Shown here in pieces: positions 8,347 through 16,341 of a stretch of DNA of 64,000 nucleotides. Numbering within the stretch: position 1 is the first letter of the stretch; every line of letters begins with the position of its first letter. Position numbers and translations under genes: made by a program. Source of the DNA: Polynucleobacter nymphae (lineage in GTDB: Bacteria; Pseudomonadota; Gammaproteobacteria; Burkholderiales; Burkholderiaceae); the NCBI RefSeq assembly GCF_018882155.1, contig NZ_JACVPA010000001.1, forward strand, positions 558,001 to 622,000. Reading direction: 5' to 3'. The notes under the pieces were generated by a model. That model searched no databases and was not told the DNA's origin. It saw only the letters and a program-made list of their open reading frames with translations.

Positions 8347-9105
8347 ATGGATAGTCTTATACAACTGATGAGTGATCCCAATGCTTGGGTAGCATTTTTA
8401 ACACTTTCCGCCCTAGAAATCATTCTAGGGATAGATAACATCATATTTATTAGTGTCATTGCCAACAGGCTCCCTTTAGAGATTCGAGAAAAGGTGCGGC
8501 GCTTTGGCCTTATTTTTGCATTAGTAACCCGCATCTTATTGCTGCTTAGTCTATCTTGGGTCATGAGCCTTACCAACCCGCTCTTTAGCATGAACGATCA
8601 TGCCATTAGCGGTAGAGATCTGATTTTATTGCTAGGCGGCTTCTTCTTAATTTGGAAAGCCTCAAAAGAAATCTATGTCGAAGTTGAAGTTGGCGAAGAT
8701 GATGATGAACAAGGAGATGCTAGTAAGGCAACCGTTAATAAGTCCATGCTTTCTCTATTTGTTGGTTCCGTATTACAAATTGGTATATTGGACATCATCT
8801 TCTCGCTGGACAGCGTCATTACTGCTGTAGGTATGGTTGATGACATCAGTATCATGATTGCTGCAGTATTAGCATCTGTGATGATCATGTTGATTGCTGC
8901 TAAACCCATTGGTGATTTTGTCCATCGCCACCCTTCGATTAAAGTGTTGGCCCTATCCTTTTTAACTGTTGTAGGCGTAGTGCTGATTGCTGAAGGTATG
9001 GGCGTTCATATTCCTAAGGGTTATGTCTATGTTGCGATGGCTTTCTCACTCGCTGTTGAGCTACTCAATATTCGCTCTCGGCAAAAGAAGAAAAAGTTAA
9101 AGTAA
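8347..9105 (+). CDS. TerC-family integral membrane protein
   Basis: A 252-residue membrane protein with about seven hydrophobic segments. The TerC signature appears twice: ALEIILGIDNIIFISVIANR near residue 23 and LDIIFSLDSVITAVGMVDD near residue 143, each carrying a conserved Asp within a helix. TerC proteins are linked to tellurite resistance in some species and more generally to manganese or other metal efflux and calcium-dependent exoenzyme maturation. The acidic loop VEVEVGEDDDEQGD could bind metal. The gene ends one base before the convergent flavoprotein gene. Confidence 0.92.
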   Translation: MDSLIQLMSDPNAWVAFLTLSALEIILGIDNIIFISVIANRLPLEIREKVRRFGLIFALVTRILLLLSLSWVMSLTNPLFSMNDHAISGRDLILLLGGFFLIWKASKEIYVEVEVGEDDDEQGDASKATVNKSMLSLFVGSVLQIGILDIIFSLDSVITAVGMVDDISIMIAAVLASVMIMLIAAKPIGDFVHRHPSIKVLALSFLTVVGVVLIAEGMGVHIPKGYVYVAMAFSLAVELLNIRSRQKKKKLK

Positions 9106-9106
9106 G

Positions 9107-10324
9107 TTAAAGAGCTTGGGCACAAACAAAACCACTTGCCCAGGCCCATTGGAAGTTATGACCACCTAAGTGACCTGTGACATCTACACACTCACCGATA
9201 AAAAATAACCCCGCATGCGTGCGTGACATCATCGTTTGACCATCTAAGCCCTTAGTGTCTACGCCACCTAACATGACCTCAGCCTTTTTCCAGCCTAAGG
9301 TGCCAGCAGGCTTTACAGACCAATTGGTGAGCAACTCCTTAAGCAACTGACGGTCTTTTTTTGACACCTCGGCCCACTTACGACCAATGAGGTTTTTTTG
9401 TTCGGCAAACGCTTTGGCTAAGCGCAGCGGCAAAACAGAAGACAATATGGTCTCAGCAAGCTTCAAACGATTGTCCTCATCGTTAAATAAGGTATCGCAA
9501 TTAAATCCACCCGCTACTTCAATAGCGCCAAGCCAATCAATATGAATCGGCTCACCCTCACCCCAATAGCTGCTTGCTTGAAGAACCGCTGGTCCTGATA
9601 AGCCTTTATGGGTTAGGAGCAAGTCTTCGTTAAATCTGCACGCGCCATAACGATGTCCTTTTGTACCAGATGCAATTCTGACGGGAACGCTAAGACCCGC
9701 TAGATCATTCAGGTTTCCAAATGTATCCGCTGTAAATGACAGTGGTACCAATGCGGGTCTTGGATCTACTACTGGGAGTCCAAATTGTTTTGCGATATCC
9801 AAAGAGTAAGCAGTAGCGCCAATTGCTGGAACTGGTAAGCCTCCTGTTGCCATGACTACAGTCTTGGTTTTTTCAGTGCCTGTATTGGTATGTACTAGCC
9901 AGCCCGATTCTTCTTGGGTAATCGCTTCAACAGCAACCGGATTACGAATAGTGACCTTACCCTTGGCACACTCCGACATCAGCATATCGATAATCTGCTT
10001 GGCGGAGTCGTCGCAAAAGAGTTGGCCTTGATGCTTCTCGTGATAAGCAATTCCATATGAGTCAACTAGCTTGATAAATTCTTTTGATGGATATTTAGCA
10101 AGTGCGCTTTTGACAAAATGGGGATTGAGTGAAAGAAAGTTGGCTGGGCTGCTATACGAATTAGTAAAGTTACAACGCCCACCACCACTAATGCGGATCT
10201 TCTCACCCAAGACGGAAGCATGATCTAAGACTAAAACTTTTTTCCCTAACTGACCGGCAACTCCAGCACAAAATAAACCAGCTGCACCACCGCCAACAAT
10301 CACGGCATCCCATGTCTTAGTCAT
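9107..10324 (-). CDS. HI0933/YhiN-family FAD-binding oxidoreductase
   Basis: A 405-residue flavoprotein. The N-terminal dinucleotide fold GGGAAGLFCAGVAGQLGKKV is followed by the family-specific SGGGRCNFTN motif, and the C-terminus has GGVDTKGLDGQTMMSR and GECVDVTGHLGGHNFQWAWASG, which close the FAD site. Members are annotated as aminoacetone oxidase-like, but the substrate is not established for most. The channel-like gene lies three bases upstream on the same strand, which suggests co-transcription. Confidence 0.93.
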   Translation of the reverse strand: MTKTWDAVIVGGGAAGLFCAGVAGQLGKKVLVLDHASVLGEKIRISGGGRCNFTNSYSSPANFLSLNPHFVKSALAKYPSKEFIKLVDSYGIAYHEKHQGQLFCDDSAKQIIDMLMSECAKGKVTIRNPVAVEAITQEESGWLVHTNTGTEKTKTVVMATGGLPVPAIGATAYSLDIAKQFGLPVVDPRPALVPLSFTADTFGNLNDLAGLSVPVRIASGTKGHRYGACRFNEDLLLTHKGLSGPAVLQASSYWGEGEPIHIDWLGAIEVAGGFNCDTLFNDEDNRLKLAETILSSVLPLRLAKAFAEQKNLIGRKWAEVSKKDRQLLKELLTNWSVKPAGTLGWKKAEVMLGGVDTKGLDGQTMMSRTHAGLFFIGECVDVTGHLGGHNFQWAWASGFVCAQAL

Positions 10325-10327
10325 ATC

Positions 10328-10840
10328 CTATTTAAAACGGTCAATAATTTCAGAAGAAATATTGAGTTTTTCCATATGACTCTTGGTGTAGGCTTGCCGA
10401 AAATTTTTCGTCATGGAGATCATGACTGATGCAGTCCAAGCAAAAGCAAACATACCGGAGAAGGCAATGATCACTGCCAGCATTTTCCAGCCATCCGGCA
10501 AGATATCATCCATGAACCCCATTGCTGTGTAAGTACTGCCGCTAAATAAAATACTCTGGCCTAAAACTGGCAGCAACTTAAGAGCATAAAGTGCAATGCC
10601 CCAGAGGATAATTTCAGCAATATGGGTTAAAAATAAACAGAAAATACTGATATAAAAACAGAGTGCCACTTCTGAATATTTCTTTTCACCCAGATATAAG
10701 AAAGATTTGACCTCGTAACGCTTAGAAATTTGCAATAAGGCTAGGCCATGGAAAATCATCACCAGTAATAGCATGATGGTACCCATGAGGTAGCCAGGTA
10801 AGTCTAAAGAGGTGGAGATAGTGGTGTCTTGTGGGGTCAT
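10328..10840 (-). CDS. Small potassium-channel-like membrane protein with an altered selectivity filter
   Basis: A 170-residue membrane protein with hydrophobic helices near residues 15-37, 60-88 and 116-138. Between the last two is a pore-loop-like stretch (SILFSGSTYTAMGFMDD) followed by a helix, the arrangement of two-transmembrane ion channels. The usual filter TVGYGD is here TAMGFMD (residues 105-111), so Gly is kept at one position only and potassium selectivity is doubtful. No RCK or other regulatory domain follows; the C-terminus is a short basic tail. It could be a divergent channel or a protein that kept only the fold. Confidence 0.6.
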   Translation of the reverse strand: MTPQDTTISTSLDLPGYLMGTIMLLLVMIFHGLALLQISKRYEVKSFLYLGEKKYSEVALCFYISIFCLFLTHIAEIILWGIALYALKLLPVLGQSILFSGSTYTAMGFMDDILPDGWKMLAVIIAFSGMFAFAWTASVMISMTKNFRQAYTKSHMEKLNISSEIIDRFK

Positions 10841-10895
10841 GGTGAGGTTTTACCTTATTTTACAGGCGAAGCAATTTGCGCAATAAGAACTTTCA

Positions 10896-11753
10896 TCAGG
10901 TCAACTGGTAGTGATTTTTAATAATTACCCAGGCCTCTTTAGCAGTCTCTGCAAAATGAATCGCTTGCATATCGATCTCATCAATCACGCCAAACTCAAC
11001 CATCTGCTCAAACTTCACCATTCCAGTCCAAAACTCTTTCCCCACAAGGATGATAGGAAAGGGTGTAACTTTTTTAGTCTGCATCAAAGTGAGCACTTCA
11101 AAGAACTCATCAAATGAGCCAAAGCCGCCTGGAAACACGACGATTGCCCTGGCCCGCAACATGAAGTGTATCTTGCGTAAGGCGAAATAGTGAAAACGAA
11201 AACTAAGGCCAGGACTAATGTATGGATTGGGAAGCTGCTCTCTTGGTAGGCTAATATTAAAGCCGATAGTTTGATCACCTGCTTCAAATGCACCACGATT
11301 GGCTGCCTCCATAATGCCGGGACCGCCACCAGTACAAATATGTAACTTGTTAGAGCTCTCCTCTTGGGTAGCGTTGTAGCGAGCAACTATAGTGCCAAAC
11401 TCCCTTGCAGACTCATAATAATGACTATGCAGTAATGCTTTATTTGCTTTAGCCTTCTCATCTGCGGTTTGTGCGCTCCTTTCCATCTCTAGAGCATTTT
11501 CATGACTGACAAAGCGCGTTGAGCCAAAGACTGTGATGGTATGGTCAATCCCGTGTTCGTTGAGCAAAATTTCTGGTTTTAAGAGCTCTAATTCAAAACG
11601 AATCCCAATCGTTTCTCTGCGAGCCAAAAAAGCTTCATCATCAAATGCAAACTTATAGGACTCCTCTGAACTTTCTTCAGAAATTTGATGCGGCTCGAGA
11701 CCTAAATAATCGGTAATGGTCTGGGCATTATTTGTGGGAAGCTTTGGACTCAT
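10896..11753 (-). CDS. LOG-family nucleotide phosphoribohydrolase (TIGR00730)
   Basis: A 285-residue Rossmann-fold protein. The two family motifs are present: GGGPGIMEAANRGAFEAG and PGGFGSFDEFFEVLTLMQ (consensus PGGxGTxxE). Enzymes of this family release the base from nucleoside 5'-monophosphates, and plant-associated relatives (LOG) activate cytokinins. About 75-90 residues precede the first Rossmann strand (ITVFGSTRF), a longer N-terminus than the roughly 190-residue minimal family. Substrate unknown. It stands alone; the region upstream holds a gene remnant. Confidence 0.9.
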   Translation of the reverse strand: MSPKLPTNNAQTITDYLGLEPHQISEESSEESYKFAFDDEAFLARRETIGIRFELELLKPEILLNEHGIDHTITVFGSTRFVSHENALEMERSAQTADEKAKANKALLHSHYYESAREFGTIVARYNATQEESSNKLHICTGGGPGIMEAANRGAFEAGDQTIGFNISLPREQLPNPYISPGLSFRFHYFALRKIHFMLRARAIVVFPGGFGSFDEFFEVLTLMQTKKVTPFPIILVGKEFWTGMVKFEQMVEFGVIDEIDMQAIHFAETAKEAWVIIKNHYQLT

Positions 11754-11827
11754 ATTCTTGCCTTTGCTATCGGTTTCATACCATCTTACGCTTTACGGTT
11801 TTAAGAGATTAGGCACCATGAGTGCCC

Positions 11828-11953
11828 CTAAAACTGAGTATTAATACCTAAATAAGCCGCATCAAGTGGTACATAGGGATACTTTGGATTTACCCCGATC
11901 CCAACAAAGGTTAATATTGGCCTAATTTCAACCAATCTGAAGGAAGAGCAATG
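11828..11953 (-). pseudogene. Possible C-terminal remnant of an outer-membrane beta-barrel protein gene
   Basis: On the minus strand one frame reads VEIRPILTFVGIGV, then NPKYPYVPLDAAYLGINTQF and a stop. The alternating pattern, the YVPLDAAYLGIN strand and the terminal Phe are what the last strands of an outer-membrane beta-barrel look like. The frame is closed by a stop just upstream and overlaps the start of the plus-strand gene at 11951, so no full gene exists. It may be a decayed gene end, or a chance frame in a 197-base intergenic region. Confidence 0.35.
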
Positions 11954-12154
11954 AGTAATCGTTCAATCATCATCATGGTACTGGTATTAGTTGGTGCCAC
12001 CGCCTATTTACTCATCAAAGGCGACGGTAATATTGATATGGGCGGCGAAAAGCATGGTGCTGAAGCTACTCATGTTGAAGAAGCTAAAAAAGATGCTTCT
12101 ACAGCAGCTCCAGTTGCACCAGCAGCCGCTCCAGCAGCAGACGCTAAGAAATAA
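11951..12154 (+). CDS. Small single-pass membrane or exported protein with Ala/Pro-rich tail
   Basis: A 67-residue protein: one hydrophobic helix (IIIMVLVLVGATAYLLI) then a hydrophilic Ala, Pro, Lys and Glu-rich tail, probably in the periplasm. GGAAGAG lies just before the ATG, and a strong rho-independent terminator follows 20 bases after the stop, so it is a complete transcription unit. The low-complexity tail gives no clue to function. Confidence 0.7.
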   Translation: MSNRSIIIMVLVLVGATAYLLIKGDGNIDMGGEKHGAEATHVEEAKKDASTAAPVAPAAAPAADAKK

Positions 12155-12173
12155 TTTTCTTTGGCTAAAGCAA

Positions 12174-12197
12174 ACCGCGGTCCGCCGCGGTTTTTTT
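12174..12197 (+). terminator. Rho-independent terminator
   Basis: Perfect stem ACCGCGG, loop TCCG, CCGCGGT, followed by a run of T. It closes the small membrane-protein gene and lies within the N-terminal extension of the longest frame for the next gene, which is one reason for choosing that gene's later start. Confidence 0.88.
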
Positions 12198-12211
12198 ATC
12201 CCATCTTGAAT

Positions 12212-13018
12212 ATGAAATTCTTACTCTGTCTTACTTTCTTCTGTTTTTCACAACTGACATTTAGCCAGTCATCCCAAGTCATGAAATCGATCGACCCTAC
12301 TACTCTCAAATCATTTGCACCAAGTGGAACCTTACGGGTTGGAATCAACCTAGGGAACCCAGTGCTAGCGAGCGAAGATGCGGCCACTAAAAAACTGAGT
12401 GGTATTAGTGTTGATATCGCTGATGAAATTGGTAAACGTATCAATCTACCGATACAACTCATTCCATTTAAATCTGCTAGCGCAACGGTTGATGGCATTA
12501 AAAATGGTGAGCTTGATATGGTATTTGTGGCTATTGACCCCGTCCGTGGCGCTGATATTAGCTATACCCCAGCTTATATTCAAATTGAAGGTGCTTATAT
12601 GGTTAAAGCATCCTCTCCCCTAAAGAACAACGTTGAGGTAGATGTCGCTGGTACTGAAATCGTCGTTGGTAAAGGTAGCGCTTACGATCTTTACCTCACA
12701 CGAGAAATAAAGAATGCGACTCTTCTACGTGCTGCTAGTTCACAGGCAGTAATCGATGACTTTATGTCTGGCAAAGGCAATGTTGCAGCTGGCGTAAAAC
12801 AGCAATTAGAAAGTGATGCTAAGCGCTATGAAGGCTTGCGCATGCTGCCGGGACGATTCATGGTAATTAATCAATCTATTGGCATCCCCAAGGCAAGGCC
12901 TGATTTTGAAAAAACTACTGCATACTTAAGCGAAGTGATTACACAACTCAAACAATCTGGCTTTGTAGCCAACTCTATGCAACGCCATCATATCCAAGGT
13001 GCGAAAGTAGCGGAGTAA
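12212..13018 (+). CDS. Periplasmic amino-acid-type (SBP family 3) binding protein
   Basis: A 268-residue exported protein: signal peptide MKFLLCLTFFCFSQLTFSQS, then the type-3 solute-binding fold (SGTLRVGINLGNPVLAS, LSGISVDIADEIGKRI, LDMVFVAIDPVRGADISYTP, IVVGKGSAYDLYLTREI). Such proteins capture amino acids or related small ligands for ABC importers. The longest frame begins at 12161, but that region encodes the preceding terminator, so I place the start at the ATG at 12212. No ABC permease or ATPase is nearby; a DMT-family transporter gene follows after 16 bases. Confidence 0.88.
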   Translation: MKFLLCLTFFCFSQLTFSQSSQVMKSIDPTTLKSFAPSGTLRVGINLGNPVLASEDAATKKLSGISVDIADEIGKRINLPIQLIPFKSASATVDGIKNGELDMVFVAIDPVRGADISYTPAYIQIEGAYMVKASSPLKNNVEVDVAGTEIVVGKGSAYDLYLTREIKNATLLRAASSQAVIDDFMSGKGNVAAGVKQQLESDAKRYEGLRMLPGRFMVINQSIGIPKARPDFEKTTAYLSEVITQLKQSGFVANSMQRHHIQGAKVAE

Positions 13019-13034
13019 ACTGTTATAAAGCCCT

Positions 13035-14012
13035 ATGCAATCAATAAGTACAGCAGAACATCAGCGTCGATACATCTACGGCATCCTTATGGCCGGAGTT
13101 GGCTCGATACTCTTTTCTGGTAAGGGCGTTCTTATCAAACTTTCCTTTAGCTATGGGACTGATTCAGAAACTCTTTTAGCTTTACGTATGCTCATGGCGC
13201 TCCCGCTGTTCTGGGTTATCTATTGGTGGGAGTCTCGTAGAAAAGCGATGAACCCACTTAGTTGGCCTGATCTACTGAAAATATTTTTCTTGGGCTTCTT
13301 GGGTTATTTTTTTTCAAGCTATTTAAATTTTCTAGGATTGCAATATATCTCCGTTGGGCTCGAGCGAATTGTGCAATACCTCACTCCAACAATCGTGCTC
13401 TTCATCTCATACTTTGTTTTGAAAAAAGCTATTTCTCGATTGCAATGGTACGCAATGGTTGTAGGCTACATTGGGGTGATGATTGTATTTATTCAGGATG
13501 CCAGCTCTACTGGTATCAACGCATGGCTTGGCATGGTCTTGGTATTCGGTAGCGCCTGCTCCTACGCAATCTACCTCATTAGCTCAGGGGAAATGGTTCA
13601 GCGCGTTGGTAGCGTCAGACTCGTGGTCTATGCAAGCACTATCTCTGCGCTCTTAAGTTTAATTCAGTCTACCTTTTACAATCCCAGCGCTATCTTCGAG
13701 CAAGCCCAAGCGATTTATTGGTTCAGCCTCCTGAATGCAGGCTTATGCACTGTCGTTCCAATGCTCCTCATCATGATTGCCATTAATCGTATTGGCTCAC
13801 CACTAGTTGCACAAGCTTCAATTCTTGGGCCTGTATCTACCGTCTTTTTAGGTTATTTTATTTTGTCCGAACCCATTACCTGGATTCAAATCAGCGGAAT
13901 GAGTTTGGTTATTGCTGCGATGTGGTTATTAGTACGTAATGACGGCATAAGAAAAAAGTCACCGAACTCTAGTGAGTCAGATGACTTTAATAAAACTGAA
14001 TCCCTCAATTGA
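13035..14012 (+). CDS. EamA/DMT-family transporter
   Basis: A 325-residue membrane protein with ten hydrophobic segments in two EamA repeats (about residues 15-150 and 165-300), the standard drug/metabolite transporter layout. Typical features include GSILFSGKGVLIKLSF at the start and RIGSPLVAQASILGPVSTVFLGYFIL in the second repeat. The substrate cannot be predicted; relatives export amino acids or metabolites. It follows the periplasmic binding protein gene closely and its stop lies in a hairpin. Confidence 0.9.
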   Translation: MQSISTAEHQRRYIYGILMAGVGSILFSGKGVLIKLSFSYGTDSETLLALRMLMALPLFWVIYWWESRRKAMNPLSWPDLLKIFFLGFLGYFFSSYLNFLGLQYISVGLERIVQYLTPTIVLFISYFVLKKAISRLQWYAMVVGYIGVMIVFIQDASSTGINAWLGMVLVFGSACSYAIYLISSGEMVQRVGSVRLVVYASTISALLSLIQSTFYNPSAIFEQAQAIYWFSLLNAGLCTVVPMLLIMIAINRIGSPLVAQASILGPVSTVFLGYFILSEPITWIQISGMSLVIAAMWLLVRNDGIRKKSPNSSESDDFNKTESLN

Positions 14013-14020
14013 TTGAGGGA
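14001..14020. terminator. Hairpin at convergent gene ends, possible terminator
   Basis: TCCCTCAA, loop TTGA, TTGAGGGA: an 8-bp perfect stem that includes the stop codon of the DMT gene. It lacks a full T-tract after the stem on plus (AAAAATG follows), and on minus it is followed by TTCAGTTTTATT. It may work as a weak terminator for the minus-strand gene or as an mRNA-end stabiliser. Confidence 0.45.
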
Positions 14021-14027
14021 AAAATGA

Positions 14028-14288
14028 TTACTGAGTAGCTGCGCCTGAAGTAGTCTTAGCTTTCTTCTTAGAAGTCTTTTTTGATTTTTTATCAGCTTTC
14101 TTAGCTTTCTTGTCTGTTTTCTTTGCTTTCTTATCCGCAGCTTTGTCTGTTGGGGCTGCTGCAGGAGCAGGCGCTGCAGCCGGCGGAGTTGCAGGAGTTG
14201 GATCAGCAGCCATGACTGAAATTGGAGAAATCCCAATGGCTGCGGAAATCAGAGTGGCTAAACCTAAACGAGCGATACGAGAAATCAT
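14028..14288 (-). CDS. Small exported lysine/alanine-rich protein
   Basis: An 86-residue protein. I use the ATG at 14288, which has GGAG six bases upstream; the longer frame needs a TTG overlapping that site. A signal peptide (LATLISAAIGISPISVMA) is followed by an Ala/Pro linker and a C-terminal half built of KKAKK-, KKSKK- and KKTDKK-like repeats. The mature protein would be strongly basic and disordered in the periplasm or outside. It could bind polyanions such as LPS or nucleic acid, but this is only inference. Confidence 0.68.
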   Translation of the reverse strand: MISRIARLGLATLISAAIGISPISVMAADPTPATPPAAAPAPAAAPTDKAADKKAKKTDKKAKKADKKSKKTSKKKAKTTSGAATQ

Positions 14289-14369
14289 GGAATTCTCCAA
14301 GATGGTTTGTAGATAATTGAATAATACTCATAAATTTGCTATTAATGCATCATTTTGAAAAGGTCTGCA

Positions 14370-14999
14370 ATGAAGGATTTTCCTAAAGATATCTTTACTG
14401 AACCCCAAGGCTATTCAGTCAATACTCTAGAGAATTTGGGGGCCTTCACTGGCATGGCTGGTATTTGGGAAGGCATTCGAGGCATGGACCTCAAACCCAA
14501 GGCAGATGGTCCGAGAGAGCAAGCCTATGTTGAGCATATAGAACTTCAGCCAATTGATCCCCAAACTAATGGGCCGCAATTATTTTATGGCTTGCGATAC
14601 CACTCTCACATCACAAAGCCAGAACAAATCAAAACCTATCATGATCAAGTCGGCTATTGGCTATGGGAGCCTGCGACTAGTAGCATCATTCACACACTCA
14701 CCATTCCTCGTGGGATGACTACTATGGCCTGCGGTAAGGCCATGGTGAATGATAGGCAATTTGCGTTACACGCCAAAGAGGGAGATCCATGTGCCGGGAT
14801 TTCTTCTAGCCCATTTCTGGATTACGCTTTCAAAACGGTGGAGTTTCATATTCAAGTAAACATCAATGCAGATGGCACTTGGTCTTACGAACAAGATACG
14901 GTCTTAAAAATTAAAGGCCAAGAAAAACTGTTTCACCATATCGATAAAAATACGCTCTATAAGATTGGTGAGGCAAGCCCTAATCCACTTGCACGGTAA
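14370..14999 (+). CDS. THAP4/nitrobindin-like heme-binding beta-barrel protein
   Basis: A 209-residue protein of the FABP-like barrel family (DUF1794). The start GMAGIWEGIRGMDLKPK matches the conserved GxWxG strand, followed by ELQPIDPQTNGPQLFYGLRYHSHI and DQVGYWLWEPATSSIIHTLTIPRG, where the barrel strands that cradle heme in nitrobindins occur. The ATG at 14370 has AGG six bases upstream and is preferred to an upstream TTG. Relatives bind ferric heme and react with NO or peroxynitrite; activity here is not shown. It is closed by a strong terminator. Confidence 0.82.
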   Translation: MKDFPKDIFTEPQGYSVNTLENLGAFTGMAGIWEGIRGMDLKPKADGPREQAYVEHIELQPIDPQTNGPQLFYGLRYHSHITKPEQIKTYHDQVGYWLWEPATSSIIHTLTIPRGMTTMACGKAMVNDRQFALHAKEGDPCAGISSSPFLDYAFKTVEFHIQVNINADGTWSYEQDTVLKIKGQEKLFHHIDKNTLYKIGEASPNPLAR

Positions 15000-15006
15000 A
15001 AAAGAA

Positions 15007-15030
15007 AAAGGCCATCATCAGATGGCCTTT
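15007..15030. terminator. Bidirectional rho-independent terminator
   Basis: AAAGGCCATC, loop ATCA, GATGGCCTTT: a perfect 10-bp stem with A and T runs, placed between the convergent nitrobindin-like and aminotransferase genes. Confidence 0.88.
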
Positions 15031-15049
15031 GTATTCTCTAGAGCAAGCG

Positions 15050-16198
15050 TTACGCAGGTTGAGCTTCTGCCTCAGTAATTTTTTCCAAGGCTGCAGCCAA
15101 TTGACCAACAGTACGGTCAACATGAGTTAATTTTTCTAGACCAAATAAACCAATACGGAATGTACGGAAGTCTGGTCTTTCATCGCACTGCAAAGGAACA
15201 CCAGCAGCTGTTTGCAAACCCAGTGCAATGAACTTTTTGCCAGATTGAATATCAGGATCTTTGGTATAGCTCACCACTACGCCAGGAGCCTGAAAGCCCT
15301 TCGCAGAAACAGAGTGATAACCTTTAGATACCAATAATTCACGAACCTTATTGCCTAACTCGACTTGCTTTGCCTTGAGTGCTGCAAAACCAAGCGATTG
15401 TGTTTCTTTCATCACACTGCGTAAGATCTTAAGAGCATCTGTAGGCATCGTTGTGTGATACACGTGACCACCCTTTTCATAGGCTTCCATGATCTGCAGC
15501 CACTTTTTAAGATCCATGGAGAAGCTAGTACTCTGAGTTGCATCAATCTTCTCGCGTGCTCGCTCGCCTAAGGCGATCAATGCGCAGCATGGAGAGCTGC
15601 TCCAGCCCTTTTGTGGCGCAGTGATCACTACATCCACATTGCAGGCTTTCATATCCACCCACATTGCGCCTGAGGCGATGCAATCTAATACAAATAGGCC
15701 ATTGACAGAGCGCACAGCCTCACCTACTGCTTTGAGATAGTCGTCTGGCAGGATGATGCCTGCTGAAGTTTCAACGTGCGGTGCGAAAACGACTGCTGGC
15801 TTTTCTTTTTTAATTAAGGCTACTACTTCTTCAATCGGAGCTGGTGCAAATACGCCTTGGGTAGTTGGCTCCAACTGACGACCTTTGATAACGGTAACGT
15901 CATTCGTAATATTGGCTAAATCAAAAATTTGTGTCCAGCGATAGCTAAACCAGCCATTGCGCAACACTAAACATTTTTGATTGTTAGAAAATTGACGTGC
16001 CACAGCTTCCATGCCGAAAGTGCCGCTACCAGGAACGATGACTGCGGAGCTGGCGTTGTAGGCGTCCTTTAGTACGCTGGAAATATCGACCATGACACGC
16101 TTAAACTCTTCAGACATGTGATTTAAGGAGCGGTCGGTATAAACAACCGAGAACTCTAATAAACCGTCTGGATCAACATTGGGGAGTAAACCTGGCAT
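15050..16198 (-). CDS. Class V PLP-dependent aminotransferase (alanine/serine-glyoxylate type)
   Basis: A 382-residue cytoplasmic enzyme. Fold-type I, class V features are present: the Gly-rich VPGSGTFGMEAVARQ stretch that holds PLP phosphate, HVETSAGIILP, the Asp of LDCIASGAMWVD that contacts the pyridine ring, and TAPQKGWSSSP with Lys197 as the likely PLP Schiff base. Relatives interconvert glyoxylate and glycine with alanine or serine. AGGA lies seven bases before the ATG. It is separated from tcuB by 143 bases, so a shared role with tricarballylate use is not implied. Confidence 0.88.
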   Translation of the reverse strand: MPGLLPNVDPDGLLEFSVVYTDRSLNHMSEEFKRVMVDISSVLKDAYNASSAVIVPGSGTFGMEAVARQFSNNQKCLVLRNGWFSYRWTQIFDLANITNDVTVIKGRQLEPTTQGVFAPAPIEEVVALIKKEKPAVVFAPHVETSAGIILPDDYLKAVGEAVRSVNGLFVLDCIASGAMWVDMKACNVDVVITAPQKGWSSSPCCALIALGERAREKIDATQSTSFSMDLKKWLQIMEAYEKGGHVYHTTMPTDALKILRSVMKETQSLGFAALKAKQVELGNKVRELLVSKGYHSVSAKGFQAPGVVVSYTKDPDIQSGKKFIALGLQTAAGVPLQCDERPDFRTFRIGLFGLEKLTHVDRTVGQLAAALEKITEAEAQPA

Positions 16199-16341
16199 GG
16201 CAATTTCCTAAGAATTTCTGTGATTAGAGCTAAATGATACTGATTTAGCAGTTTACTGCACTGCAACCTTATTTTCTTTGAGCAATTTAGGCTGTTTTGA
16301 CCAGTCTAAGGGCAGAAATGCAGGAAATCCACTCAGTCCGA

